A stretch of 64,000 nt of DNA from CAZYTM01 sp964649725 (GTDB taxonomy: Bacteria > Desulfobacterota > Desulfuromonadia > Geobacterales > Geobacteraceae): NCBI GenBank assembly GCA_964649725.1, contig CAZYTM010000002.1:372001-436000 (forward strand). Reading direction: 5' to 3'. How positions within the stretch are numbered: the stretch's first letter is position 1; each line of letters begins with the position of its first letter. Of this stretch, positions 15,532-24,669 are shown in pieces. The notes under the pieces are model-generated. The model was not told the origin of the DNA. It searched no databases and saw nothing but the letters and a program-made list of their open reading frames with translations. Position numbers and translations under genes: made by a program.

Positions 15532-16483
15532 CAACTCTGCCGTCACCCTGGTCGAGCTGGAAAAACGCTTCGGCGACTTCGTCGCTGTCAACCGTGTCAG
15601 TCTCAAGGTGCGCAAAGGGGAGATCTTCGGCTTTCTCGGCCCGAACGGTGCCGGCAAGTCGACCACCATCCGGATGCTCTGCGGCATCCTGCTGCCGACC
15701 AGCGGTAGCGGTACCGTAGCAGGCTTTGATATCAACCGTGAAGCCGAATCGATCAAAGCGAATATCGGCTACATGAGCCAGAAGTTCTCCCTCTACGAGG
15801 ACCTGACCGTGGAGGAGAACATCGACTTCTACGCCGGGATATACCGTATACCTGCTGAAAAAAAGCGGCAGCGGCGGGAGTGGGTGATCGAGATGGCCGG
15901 TCTGGGGGAGCACCGCCGGGCCCGCACCGCCAATCTCTCCGGCGGCTGGAAACAGCGACTGGCCCTTGGCTGTGCCATTCTCCACGAACCACCGATAATC
16001 TTCCTCGACGAGCCGACCTCCGGGGTCGACCCGATCAGCCGCCGCAACTTCTGGGATCTTATCTACCACCTCGCTGACAGCGGCGTCACCATCTTCGTCA
16101 CCACCCATTACATGGATGAAGCCGAGTATTGCGACCGTCTCGGCCTCATCTACCGCGGTGAACTGATCGCCCTCGGCTCACCGGAAGAGCTGAAAGAGGG
16201 GTTGCAGGAGGAGATCATCGAGGTCGCCTGCGACCGGCCGCAGGAGCTGCTGGAGCAGCTGGAGGCACTCCCCATGGTGAAGCAGGCGGCACTTTTCGGC
16301 AGGGGGGTGCATCTGGTGGTCGATCAGGCCGAAACCGCCATTGCCGCCATTGCCGCGACCGCAGCCAAGGGGGGGGTTATATTCACTCCGGAACAGATAG
16401 TCCCGTCGCTTGAGGATGTCTTTGTCTCCCTGATCGAGGCCCGTGACCGGCAGGATCCAGCGCAGCAGGAGTTCTCCCGATGA
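15524..16483 (+). CDS. ABC exporter ATPase, second subunit (YbhF C-half-like)
   Basis: 319 residues with Walker A GPNGAGKST, signature LSGGWKQR, Walker B IIFLDEPTSGVD and a normal H-loop (VTTHYMDEAE). It probably pairs with the preceding ATPase as a heterodimer in which this subunit keeps the full catalytic set. The start at 15524 lies inside the previous gene and has GGAGGGAAG upstream. The stop overlaps the first permease start (ATGA). Confidence 0.92.
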   Translation: MADNSAVTLVELEKRFGDFVAVNRVSLKVRKGEIFGFLGPNGAGKSTTIRMLCGILLPTSGSGTVAGFDINREAESIKANIGYMSQKFSLYEDLTVEENIDFYAGIYRIPAEKKRQRREWVIEMAGLGEHRRARTANLSGGWKQRLALGCAILHEPPIIFLDEPTSGVDPISRRNFWDLIYHLADSGVTIFVTTHYMDEAEYCDRLGLIYRGELIALGSPEELKEGLQEEIIEVACDRPQELLEQLEALPMVKQAALFGRGVHLVVDQAETAIAAIAATAAKGGVIFTPEQIVPSLEDVFVSLIEARDRQDPAQQEFSR

Positions 16484-17613
16484 AACCGCAGCGGATCAAG
16501 GCGGTGGCCAGAAAAGAGTTCCTCCATGTCATCCGTGACCCGCGCAGCCTCCTCATGGGGCTGGCGCTGCCGATGCTGCTGCTGTTCATGTTCGGCTATG
16601 CCCTGACCCTCGATGTGGACAAAGTGCCGCTGATTGTCTGGGACCAGAGCGAGACCCCGGCCAGCCGGGAGTTCATCAGCCGCTTCAGCGGTTCCCGCTA
16701 TTTCTCCCTGACCGGTTCAGCCAGCGATATTCGCCAGATAGAGCGGGCCATTGACCGCCGTGACGCCCTCATCGCCCTGGTGGTGCCAACCGATTTCGGC
16801 CGTACCATAACAGCAGGACGCCGCACTACCGTGCAGGCGATCGTCGATGGGAGCGACTCCAATACTGCAACCATCGCCTTGGGTTATGCCGAGGCGATAA
16901 TCCGTCTCTACAGTCGCGACATAACTGTTGCACAGATGCTCCGCCAGAGCGGCACAGCTGCTGCACCACCGCTCGACATCAGACCACGGGTCTGGTTCAA
17001 CGACGACATGGTCTCCCGTAACGCCATCGTTCCCGGCCTTATCGCCGTAATCATGATGGTCATCGCCGCCCTCCTCACCTCCCTCACCATTGCCAGGGAG
17101 TGGGAGACCGGCACTATGGAACAGCTGGCCGCCACACCACTTACCGGCTCCGAACTGATCATCGGCAAGCTGCTCCCCTATTTCGGCATCGGCATCATCG
17201 ACCTTACCCTGGCGGTACTGGTCGGCCGCTTCGCCTTCGACGTGCCGCTCAAGGGTGACCTCTGGCTGCTTATCGGCATCTCCCTGCTCTTCATCTTCGG
17301 CGCCCTGTCGCTCGGCATCCTGATAAGCATCGTCGGCAAGAGCCAGTTTGCGGCAAGCCAGTTCGCCCTGGTGGCGACACTGCTGCCAGCCTTCCTCCTC
17401 TCCGGCTTTATCTTCCCCATCGCCAATATGCCGAAGCCGCTGCAGATAATGACCCATCTCATCCCGGCCCGCTACTTCGTAACCATCCTGCGCGGTATCT
17501 ATCTGAAAGGGGTGGGGCTCACCATCCTCTGGCATGAGGTGGCGTTTCTGGCACTCTTCGGGGTACTGGTACGGGTTATGGCAGTAAAGAAGTTCAGGAA
17601 AAAGATAAGCTGA
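16480..17613 (+). CDS. ABC-2 type permease, first subunit (YbhS-like)
   Basis: 377 residues. One N-terminal membrane helix (LMGLALPMLLLFMFGYAL) is followed by a periplasmic loop of about 130 residues with the paired-permease motif IVDGSDSNTA and VWFNDDMVSRN, then five or six helices with VREWETGTMEQLAATPL-like coupling sequence. This is the standard ABC-2 drug or lipid exporter topology. It overlaps the ATPase stop by four bases and is paralogous to the next gene. Confidence 0.92.
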   Translation: MKPQRIKAVARKEFLHVIRDPRSLLMGLALPMLLLFMFGYALTLDVDKVPLIVWDQSETPASREFISRFSGSRYFSLTGSASDIRQIERAIDRRDALIALVVPTDFGRTITAGRRTTVQAIVDGSDSNTATIALGYAEAIIRLYSRDITVAQMLRQSGTAAAPPLDIRPRVWFNDDMVSRNAIVPGLIAVIMMVIAALLTSLTIAREWETGTMEQLAATPLTGSELIIGKLLPYFGIGIIDLTLAVLVGRFAFDVPLKGDLWLLIGISLLFIFGALSLGILISIVGKSQFAASQFALVATLLPAFLLSGFIFPIANMPKPLQIMTHLIPARYFVTILRGIYLKGVGLTILWHEVAFLALFGVLVRVMAVKKFRKKIS

Positions 17614-17674
17614 ACTGCTTGGCCGCAGGGGTAGTAAGATCCATCTCTACCATATCGCTGTAATCGAGGCATGC

Positions 17675-18802
17675 ATGTTCGACCGTCTGAAGGCAATGCT
17701 GATCAAGGAGTTCACCCAGATCCTGCGCGATCCGAAGATGCGCTTCATCATCTTCGGCGTACCAGTAGTACAGATCATCATGTTCGGCTATGCGGTCAAT
17801 ACCGATGTAAAAAACATCACCACCGCCATCTACGATCTGGACAATACCTCCACCAGCCGGGAACTGGTGGCGCAACTGGTCCGCTCCGGCTATTTCGATG
17901 TTACTGAGTGGATCGTCGCGCAGGGGAGGATACGGGAGCTGCTCGACCGGGGGGAGGTGCGGGCGGCAATACAGCTGAACCGCGGCTTCGAGAACGCGGT
18001 GCGGGGGGGTGGGAATGCCACAGTGCAGATAATCGTCGACGGTACCGACCCGAATACGGCAGGTATCGTCCTCTCCCATGCAGTGAAGATAGCCAGCCGT
18101 TTTGGCGACCAGATCCTGGCGGAAAGGGTGCTGCGTAGCTCGGGTCGGGACCTGCCGGTGGCACAACTGGAGCTGGCCAGCCGGGCCTGGTTCAATGAAA
18201 ATCTGGAGAGCCGCAACTATTATGTCCCGGGAGTCACCGCCCTGATGGTGATGATCACCACCATGATGCTGTCGAGCATGGCCGTGGTGCGGGAGAAGGA
18301 GATCGGCACCATCGAGCAGATCATCGTCACCCCGATCCGGCGCTGGGAGTTCATCGTCGGCAAGACTGTACCCTTTGTCCTGATCGGCTACATCAATGTC
18401 ACCATCGTCATCATCATCGCCACCCTCTGGTTCGATATCCCGTTCCGCGGCAGCATCGCTACCCTCTTCGGCGCCACCGGGCTCTACCTGATGAGCACCC
18501 TCGGCATCGGCCTGCTCATCTCAACAGTGAGCCGTACCCAGCAGCAGGCGATGATGAGTTCGTTCATGTTCACCTTTCCGGCCATGCTCCTCTCCGGCTT
18601 CGCCTTCCCGATCGACAATATGCCCCAGTCGATCCAGTATCTCACCTATCTCAACCCGCTTCGCTACTATCTGATCAGTATCCGCGCCATCTTTTTGAAG
18701 GGTGTCGGTATCGAGATCCTCTGGCCCCAGTTCCTTGGCCTCTTTATCCTGGGGAGCAGCATCCTCGCTTTTGCTGTGCAGCGTTTCCGCAAGACCGTCT
18801 GA
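17675..18802 (+). CDS. ABC-2 type permease, second subunit (YbhR-like)
   Basis: 375 residues with the same topology as its upstream paralogue: FGVPVVQIIMFGYAV helix, periplasmic loop with IVDGTDPNTAG and AWFNENLESRN, and five C-terminal helices with VREKEIGTIEQIIVTPI. Together with HlyD, two ATPases and the first permease it completes a tripartite exporter. No outer-membrane TolC-like gene is in the cluster. The 61-bp gap before it is the largest in the operon; GAGG lies upstream of the ATG. Confidence 0.92.
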   Translation: MFDRLKAMLIKEFTQILRDPKMRFIIFGVPVVQIIMFGYAVNTDVKNITTAIYDLDNTSTSRELVAQLVRSGYFDVTEWIVAQGRIRELLDRGEVRAAIQLNRGFENAVRGGGNATVQIIVDGTDPNTAGIVLSHAVKIASRFGDQILAERVLRSSGRDLPVAQLELASRAWFNENLESRNYYVPGVTALMVMITTMMLSSMAVVREKEIGTIEQIIVTPIRRWEFIVGKTVPFVLIGYINVTIVIIIATLWFDIPFRGSIATLFGATGLYLMSTLGIGLLISTVSRTQQQAMMSSFMFTFPAMLLSGFAFPIDNMPQSIQYLTYLNPLRYYLISIRAIFLKGVGIEILWPQFLGLFILGSSILAFAVQRFRKTV

Positions 18803-18806
18803 CATA

Positions 18807-18835
18807 AAAAAGGGGCTCCCTGAAGAAGCCCCCCT
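18807..18835 (-). terminator. Terminator of the GAF-GGDEF gene
   Basis: On the minus strand GGGGCTTC-loop-AGCCCC is followed by TTTTTT. It lies 35 bp beyond the diguanylate cyclase stop and abuts the end of the convergent exporter operon. Confidence 0.75.
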
Positions 18836-18870
18836 GCTACATAGATGACCGGTCTGAAATAGTAATCGGC

Positions 18871-19920
18871 TCAGTGGGTCTTGATACCGTCGCGCGAACT
18901 CTCCTTGACCGCATACATCGCCTGGTCCGCCAGTGAGACCAGGTCCCGTTTGTTGCTGGCATCCTCCGGATAGGAGGCGATACCGAAACTCGCTGTAATG
19001 GTAAAGGGGTCGCCATCGTCGGCGCGGAATTCACGCTGGCGCAATGCCTCCCTGAGCTTGCCGGCCACAGCCAAAGCCCCCTCCTTGGCAGTATTGGGGA
19101 GGATCAGGACAAATTCGTCGCCACCGTAGCGGGCGGCAAAATCGACTGTGCGGAGATTTGCCTTGACCAGCTGGCCGATCTCGGTAAGGAGGCGACTCCC
19201 CACCAGGTGGCCATGGGTGTCGTTCACCTCCTTGAAGTGATCGAGATCAATGAATACCAGCGACAATGGGGTATGATAACGTTTGGCCCGTTCGAATTCG
19301 AGATCGAGCAGCACATGAAGATGCCTGGAATTATAGAGTCCGGTCAGGTCGTCGGTTATCACCAGCTCCCGCACCTTTCCCAGATGGCGGGCATTCTCGA
19401 TGGCGATGGCGGCATAATCGGCGATGGCGGAGAGTACCTGCAGGTCTGCCTGGCTGAAGTCACTCTCGTCCAGACTGTTGATCAGTTCGATCACCCCGAG
19501 GCAGTTATTGCGGCTTTTGATAGGGACACAGACGATGGAGTGGGTGACAAATTCCACCGCATCATCGACCTGCTTGGCAAAACGGATATCCTTGCTGACA
19601 TCAGGGATAAGGAGAGCTTCCCCATGCTCCACTACCCAGCCGGCGATCCCCTCACCCGGCTGCAGACGCATCTCCATGAGCTGTTCTGCGGCAGGGGAGA
19701 CGGCGATCTCGAAGGTCATCTCGCCGGTCGCCTGATCGACCAGCAGCAGTGACCAGGTTCGTGGTTTGAGGAGCTGGCTGACCTTCTCCATGATTATCCG
19801 GAGGATCTCCTGCAGGTCAAGACTTGAAGTGATCGCCGTCCCTATCTCGACAAAGAGCTTCAACTCCTCGTTACGCCGCTCAAGAAGTGCCGCCAGGGCA
19901 TAATTATGTTGTTCCTTCAT
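18871..19920 (-). CDS. GAF-GGDEF diguanylate cyclase
   Basis: 349 residues. An N-terminal GAF domain (about 20-165, with LFVEIGTAITSSLDLQEIL) is followed by a GGDEF domain (about 180-345). The catalytic motif is intact (RYGGDEF), and an RxxD inhibitory site (RTVD) lies five residues before it, so product feedback is likely. It makes cyclic di-GMP in the cytoplasm; there is no membrane segment. The start at 19920 (MKEQHNY) has GCGAGG upstream and is preferred to a longer in-frame start at 20004. Confidence 0.92.
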   Translation of the reverse strand: MKEQHNYALAALLERRNEELKLFVEIGTAITSSLDLQEILRIIMEKVSQLLKPRTWSLLLVDQATGEMTFEIAVSPAAEQLMEMRLQPGEGIAGWVVEHGEALLIPDVSKDIRFAKQVDDAVEFVTHSIVCVPIKSRNNCLGVIELINSLDESDFSQADLQVLSAIADYAAIAIENARHLGKVRELVITDDLTGLYNSRHLHVLLDLEFERAKRYHTPLSLVFIDLDHFKEVNDTHGHLVGSRLLTEIGQLVKANLRTVDFAARYGGDEFVLILPNTAKEGALAVAGKLREALRQREFRADDGDPFTITASFGIASYPEDASNKRDLVSLADQAMYAVKESSRDGIKTH

Positions 19921-19997
19921 GGTTAGCCTCGCTGCCCTCTTCACAGTAAGGTGAACAGATGCCGAATGTGACTCTCCAGACATCCGGGATGCCGCCC

Positions 19998-20026
19998 TTG
20001 ACATACTATCTTACATTATGTATAAA
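19998..20026 (+). promoter_or_regulatory. Sigma-70 promoter for yggT-divIVA-yggU
   Basis: TTGACA, a 17-base spacer, then TATAAA: a near-consensus promoter 38 bp before the YggT start. Confidence 0.8.
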
Positions 20027-20063
20027 TTGCAAGTCGTCAACCATATTTTCTGAGAGGCTCCCC

Positions 20064-20372
20064 ATGTTCGTGCTGGCCAATTTTCTGGTCGCCATCGCCA
20101 AAGTAGTTGACATCCTGCTCACTATCTATCTCTACATCATCATCGCCCGGGCGATTATCTCCTGGGTCAACCCCGACCCATACAACCCTATTGTCAGTTT
20201 CCTCTACCGTGCCACCGAGCCGGTGCTGGAAAGGGTCCGACGGCTGCTCCCCAACATGGGGGGGATCGACCTCTCCCCGTTGCTCGTCATGCTGGCGATC
20301 TTCTTTGTCCAGAAATTTGCCGTCAATACCATTTACGACATCGGCTACCGGCTGAAAATGGGGGGGATGTGA
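20064..20372 (+). CDS. yggT: YggT family membrane protein
   Basis: 102 residues with two hydrophobic hairpins (LANFLVAIAKVVDILLTIYLYIIIARAI and LLVMLAIFFVQKFAV) and the family motif SWVNPDPYNPIVSFLYRATEPVL. YggT proteins are inner-membrane proteins linked to cell-envelope or division genes. It is coupled to DivIVA by a TGATG overlap and followed by YggU, a common bacterial arrangement. Confidence 0.9.
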   Translation: MFVLANFLVAIAKVVDILLTIYLYIIIARAIISWVNPDPYNPIVSFLYRATEPVLERVRRLLPNMGGIDLSPLLVMLAIFFVQKFAVNTIYDIGYRLKMGGM

Positions 20373-20821
20373 TGAAGATTACCCCGCTGGAAATCCAGCA
20401 GCAGCAGTTCAAAGGTAAGATGTTCGGCGGTCTCGACTCGGAAGATGTCGATGCATTTCTGCAGATCGTCTCCCAGGAGATGGAAGATCTGATCAGGGAG
20501 AACAGCGACCTTAAGGAACAGGCCCATCGCCTCTCCAGCGAAAAGGAAGAGCTGGCCCGGCGTGAGGTCGACCTGCGCGAGACTATGCTGGCTGCCCAGC
20601 GGGTCACCGAGGAGATGAAGGCAAACTCCCAGAAGGAGGCGACCCTGCTCATCTCCGAGGCTGAACTGAAGGCGGAACGGCTCCTGGCCGATGCCGAAAA
20701 GCAGCTGATACAGCTGAAATCACAGATCCAGGAACTGCGTCGGGAGAAGATGCAGTTCACCTCCTCCTTCAAATCTCTTCTCGACAACCACTACAAGATG
20801 CTCAACATCGATGCAGAGTAG
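20372..20821 (+). CDS. DivIVA domain protein
   Basis: 149 residues. The N-terminal DivIVA lipid-binding motif (ITPLEIQQQQFKGKMFGGLDSEDVDAFL, about 3-30) is followed by a long coiled coil to about 140. DivIVA proteins mark negatively curved membranes and organise division or polar growth. The ATG at 20372 overlaps the YggT stop; an in-frame GTG at 20369 is possible but less likely. Its end overlaps the YggU start by 11 bp. Confidence 0.9.
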   Translation: MKITPLEIQQQQFKGKMFGGLDSEDVDAFLQIVSQEMEDLIRENSDLKEQAHRLSSEKEELARREVDLRETMLAAQRVTEEMKANSQKEATLLISEAELKAERLLADAEKQLIQLKSQIQELRREKMQFTSSFKSLLDNHYKMLNIDAE

Positions 20822-21146
20822 CGAGCCGGATCCCCCCCTCTGTTGCACCGAAACAGCCGCAGGGGTGACCTTCACCCTCCATGTCCAGCCCCGCGCCAGC
20901 CGCAATGAACTCTGCGGCGTCCATAACGGCGAACTGAAAATCCGCCTCACCGCCCCACCGGTCGACGATGCAGCGAACCGCCTCTGTGTCGAGTTCATCG
21001 CCAGAGAACTCGGCGTGGCCAAAGCTCGGGTCACCCTGGTCGGCGGGGCGAAATCAAGACACAAGGTCATCAAGGTTGCCGGCATCAGTATCACTGAGCT
21101 GAACCAGCTGTTGAAGTATCCTGCAGCACCGTCTGAAAAGGTATAA
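20811..21146 (+). CDS. yggU: DUF167 (YggU) family protein
   Basis: 111 residues with the DUF167 hallmarks: LHVQPRASRNELCG near the start, LKIRLTAPPVDDAANRLCVEFIA in the middle, and VTLVGGAKSRHKVIKVAG. A small cytoplasmic alpha/beta protein of unknown function. It starts inside the divIVA gene and is co-transcribed with yggT. Confidence 0.9.
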   Translation: MQSSEPDPPLCCTETAAGVTFTLHVQPRASRNELCGVHNGELKIRLTAPPVDDAANRLCVEFIARELGVAKARVTLVGGAKSRHKVIKVAGISITELNQLLKYPAAPSEKV

Positions 21147-21228
21147 GACAATTTCACCTGTACAGAAATCTGACAATATCGTATAGTGACAGCTACTAAT
21201 AAATACATCTGATCGAGAAAATGGTGCC

Positions 21229-21555
21229 GTGAAGCTATCCTGGCCGATAAATTGTATAGCCACCCTGACTGTCATAATCTTCATGACTTTCCTCGGCATG
21301 CGCCTGCCGTTTCTCGAACATAACAGCAAGCCCAAGCCAAGACCTCGCGCAGTTATCAAGCTGTCGGTAAAAACGGCCTCCCCGCTCAACAAAATCGAGC
21401 TTCAGCATGATGAACATAACCAGACAGCGTTCATCACCGTTGCCAACCTCCCTCAGCTTGGGCAGAGGGGGGGCCTCAACTTCTCCGCCCCGCTCCCTTA
21501 TGCAACATCCACACTCTACCCCACTCTCTCCGGCCGTTCCCCGCCACTCTCTTGA
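21229..21555 (+). CDS. Hypothetical membrane-anchored small protein
   Basis: 108 residues from a GTG start, with one N-terminal hydrophobic segment (INCIATLTVIIFMTFLGMRL) and a basic, Pro/Ser-rich remainder. No domain is recognised. A GAGAAA-type ribosome binding site is weak. It lies between yggU and the TPR membrane protein; coding status is uncertain. Confidence 0.4.
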   Translation: MKLSWPINCIATLTVIIFMTFLGMRLPFLEHNSKPKPRPRAVIKLSVKTASPLNKIELQHDEHNQTAFITVANLPQLGQRGGLNFSAPLPYATSTLYPTLSGRSPPLS

Positions 21556-21679
21556 CCCTGCATATCCCTTTTCTTTCCTGAACCGTTAGCAGATTGAATT
21601 CCTCGACACCTGTGATCTTTGTCGCCAATTGCATAATTGCGGCCAAATAAATCCCAGATATTTTTCTGCAGGGGGGATA

Positions 21680-23539
21680 ATGAATTTACCTGCCATGACA
21701 GAGCTGCAATATCGCAATACTGTAATAATCAGTCTTGCCCTGCTGGGTATCGCACTCTATATCCATACACTCGACTATCCGATCAACTTCGACACCATCT
21801 TCTATTTGGCCGAAAACCCTTTGATAAAGGGATTCAGCTATTACGACGACCTGTTGAACTACAACAAGTTTGCCCGGCTGGACGAACAGCTCAGACTGCA
21901 TCAGGATCTGGTGACCAACTTCATGCTGCGCCCGTTCGCCAACCTCACCTTTTCCCTCAATTATGCGCTCGACGGACTTGATCCGGATGGCTATCGGGGC
22001 TTGAACATCGCCATTCATATCTTAAACGCCATCCTTATCTTTCTGCTGGTCAGCAGACTGCTTGCCATTTGCAGCAGCAAAACCCGGCTGGATGCAATTT
22101 CGCAGCGTTTTATCGCCACCACCACTGCGCTCCTGTTTCTGGCACACCCGCTGCAGACAGAGTCCTTCATCTATATCATCCAGAGGTATACTTCGCTGGC
22201 CGCCACCTTCTACTACCTGACCATACTCCTCTACCTCTGCGCCTCAACCAGCAGCAGCCTGCGCCGCAGGAATATCTTCCGCTTCCTGTCCCTGCTGGCC
22301 ATGCTGCTCGGCATGCTGGTGAAAGAGAACGTCTTTACCGCGCCGCTCGCCTTGATCCTGCTCGAACTGGTCATTCTGCAGAGTCCTATCAAGACAGCCC
22401 TGCAGCGGGCTTCACTACATCTTATCTTTCTCCCCTTTGTACCACTTATGGTGATGCTGACTTCAGCAGCCCAAAACAGCGCTCCGCTCTCCTTGACCTC
22501 GGCATTGAATATCGTCAATTATGACGGTTATCGACCGGTTGAGTATGCCATCACCCAGCTATGCGTCATAACCACCTACCTGCGCCTCTTCATCCTCCCC
22601 TACGGGCAGAATATCGACCCTGACTATCCGCTCTATACCTCGTTGCTGCAGGGGAGGGTCATCCTCTCGCTCGCGGTGATATGCACGATTCTCATCAGCG
22701 CTTTTATCCTCTACCGCCGCAGAAGCAACGACAGCCGCTACCGTCTGATCTTTTTCGGCACTCTCTGGTTTTTTCTTGCCATATCGGTCTCCTCCAGCAT
22801 CATCCCGCTTCCTGACCTTATGGCAGAACATCGGTCATACCTCGCCTCTCTCGGGTTCTTTCTGGTCTGCGCAACGATACTCGATCTTTTCAGAAGCAGC
22901 AGAAAATCTGCTTCTGCCAGTAGTTGCGTGATGATCGTACTAGCGGTCTTTATGCTCCTCCTCTGCAGTCTGACATATGCCCGCACAGAAGTCTGGCATT
23001 CAGGGATCACACTCTGGCAGGACGCGGCGAGTAAAAGCCCTTTGAAGGCAAGACCATGGTTCAACCTCGGCATGACATATTTCGGTTTGAACGATTTCAG
23101 GCAAGCCGAAGGGCCACTTAAGCGAGCTATTGAGGTCAACTCCGACTACCTCCCCGCCTACCTCTCCCTGTCGGCTGTCTACATCTTTCAGGAAAGATTC
23201 GCCGAAGCGATTGCCATATGCGATCGCGGCCTGAAGCAAAATCCTGGCAATGCCGGACTGCTGCAAAACATGGGGGAGGCACTTCTCAGCCTTGGCTACT
23301 TATCCGAAGCCGAACTGGTATTCATAGATGCCATCGAATGTAAAGCTGCCAATTCCCTGCAGTGCCACCTTTCGCTGGCCAGTGCCTATATGCTCATGTC
23401 CCGCTTCGAAGCTGCTCTGACACATTATCGTGCCGCGGCAAAGCTTTCCATACCGAACACCCAGCTGTTGCAAAGCATTCACAATTGTGAAAATCTGGTC
23501 AGGAATAAAAAAAGCTTGCCGTCCAGAAAGATAGAATGA
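21680..23539 (+). CDS. Multispanning membrane protein with C-terminal TPR repeats (TMTC-like)
   Basis: 619 residues. About ten membrane segments occupy residues 10-430. A luminal motif after the first helix (DYPINFDTIFYLAENPLIKG) and the RPFANLTFSLNYALDG segment resemble the O-mannosyltransferase-like TMTC/PMT group. Residues 440-600 contain about four TPR units (PWFNLGMTYFGLNDFRQAE, LPAYLSLSAVYIFQERFAEA). A glycan-transfer role on exported proteins is plausible but not shown. The start at 21680 follows AGGGGGGATA; a longer in-frame start is unsupported. Confidence 0.75.
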   Translation: MNLPAMTELQYRNTVIISLALLGIALYIHTLDYPINFDTIFYLAENPLIKGFSYYDDLLNYNKFARLDEQLRLHQDLVTNFMLRPFANLTFSLNYALDGLDPDGYRGLNIAIHILNAILIFLLVSRLLAICSSKTRLDAISQRFIATTTALLFLAHPLQTESFIYIIQRYTSLAATFYYLTILLYLCASTSSSLRRRNIFRFLSLLAMLLGMLVKENVFTAPLALILLELVILQSPIKTALQRASLHLIFLPFVPLMVMLTSAAQNSAPLSLTSALNIVNYDGYRPVEYAITQLCVITTYLRLFILPYGQNIDPDYPLYTSLLQGRVILSLAVICTILISAFILYRRRSNDSRYRLIFFGTLWFFLAISVSSSIIPLPDLMAEHRSYLASLGFFLVCATILDLFRSSRKSASASSCVMIVLAVFMLLLCSLTYARTEVWHSGITLWQDAASKSPLKARPWFNLGMTYFGLNDFRQAEGPLKRAIEVNSDYLPAYLSLSAVYIFQERFAEAIAICDRGLKQNPGNAGLLQNMGEALLSLGYLSEAELVFIDAIECKAANSLQCHLSLASAYMLMSRFEAALTHYRAAAKLSIPNTQLLQSIHNCENLVRNKKSLPSRKIE

Positions 23540-23633
23540 CATCCTGCCGCTCCATTCGATTGATTAGAGGATGAATTTGTGTTATCAATATTTCGCAAAA
23601 ATACCATCCATTTGACTCATGACGGAGGATACA

Positions 23634-24152
23634 ATGGCAGTTCGTGTGATATTGCCGATTTTGGCGATCGGGGTCTTGATTATCCCATGCGGCTGCGCTT
23701 CGAATACGGCGCTGCAAAAGAGGGAACTGGAGATAGCCGCACTGGAGAAAGAGATAAGATCGATCACGAATGACTATATGACGCTGCAATGGGACTATAA
23801 TGTCATCAGCAAAAGAGCTGCCGGGCTGGAGGAGCAGCTGAAAAAAAATGCTGCGGAAATAGCCCTGCTCTCCCGGGAGCGGGGTGAACTTGCGGCGCAG
23901 ATAACAGATCTTAAGGCAAAGCTTTCATCTCTGAAAAAAGAGAACGAATCGCTTGCCTCAGCGGCAAAGACAGAAAACCTGTTAAAAACCTTGTCCTCCC
24001 GCTTTGCCGAACTGAACGGTAAAGTGAACGAATTGAAAAGCAAAAACTCCCTGTTACAGGAGGAGTTGACCAAAAGATCGCAATCCGCAACCCCGCAAGT
24101 TGCAGGGCCAGGGCAAAAAAATGAGCAACAGCCTATAACTGTACCCAGGTGA
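23634..24152 (+). CDS. Coiled-coil lipoprotein
   Basis: 172 residues. The signal peptide ends in a Cys-containing segment (IIPCGCAS, likely lipobox). Residues 25-150 form one long coiled coil with heptads rich in Leu, Lys and Glu. No enzymatic domain is recognised. GGAGG five bases before the ATG fixes the start. It is probably a periplasm-facing structural or adaptor lipoprotein; it stands alone between the TPR protein and fmdB. Confidence 0.75.
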   Translation: MAVRVILPILAIGVLIIPCGCASNTALQKRELEIAALEKEIRSITNDYMTLQWDYNVISKRAAGLEEQLKKNAAEIALLSRERGELAAQITDLKAKLSSLKKENESLASAAKTENLLKTLSSRFAELNGKVNELKSKNSLLQEELTKRSQSATPQVAGPGQKNEQQPITVPR

Positions 24153-24215
24153 AGTTGCCAGCTTGCATCGACATGGATACTCTCCCCCGGATGGAGATGA
24201 TTATCACCAAGAGGG

Positions 24216-24245
24216 TTGACAAATATCCTGTCGAATCATTATATT
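24216..24245 (+). promoter_or_regulatory. Sigma-70 promoter for the FmdB-family gene
   Basis: TTGACA, an 18-base spacer, then TATATT, ending 35 bp before the ATG at 24281. Confidence 0.7.
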
Positions 24246-24280
24246 ACTACTAACAAAGTTTATCAGGAGGTAGATGTTCC

Positions 24281-24529
24281 ATGCCAGTTTATGAGTACCA
24301 GTGTCAAGCCTGCAGCAACACCTTTGAGCTGCGGCAGAAATTCTCCGACCCCCCGGCCAGTGAGTGCCCAGGTTGCGGTGGCGAGGTGAAAAAACTGATC
24401 TCCAGCACCGCCTTTGCCCTCAAGGGGGGTGGCTGGAATGCCGAAGGTTATGGCAGCAGCAAGTCTGCTTCTGCTCCGGCCTGCTCATCCGGCGGGAGTT
24501 GCGCCGGTTGTCCATCTGCTGCGGCTTGA
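24281..24529 (+). CDS. FmdB family zinc-ribbon protein
   Basis: 82 residues. The N-terminal ribbon MPVYEYQCQACSNTFEL...ECPGCGG has the CxxC...CxxC pattern of FmdB regulatory proteins. The tail is Gly/Ser rich and ends in a second Cys cluster (CSSGGSCAGCPSAAA). FmdB-like proteins are widespread and mostly uncharacterised. AGGAGGT upstream, a clear promoter and a strong terminator mark a single-gene unit. Confidence 0.9.
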   Translation: MPVYEYQCQACSNTFELRQKFSDPPASECPGCGGEVKKLISSTAFALKGGGWNAEGYGSSKSASAPACSSGGSCAGCPSAAA

Positions 24530-24564
24530 CTGTAGCGTCATCGCTCTTATACAGTGACATTCAG

Positions 24565-24590
24565 ATCCCCCGTTAAGGGGGATTTTTTTA
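24565..24590 (+). terminator. Terminator after the FmdB-family gene
   Basis: ATCCCCC, loop GTTAA, GGGGGAT, then a run of T. Confidence 0.9.
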
Positions 24591-24669
24591 CCCTGCAGAG
24601 CCAAATAGCTTTACAAATCCAGGACTATTCCTTATTATTTCTAATAATTTACGCTCAAGGGAGATAAAT

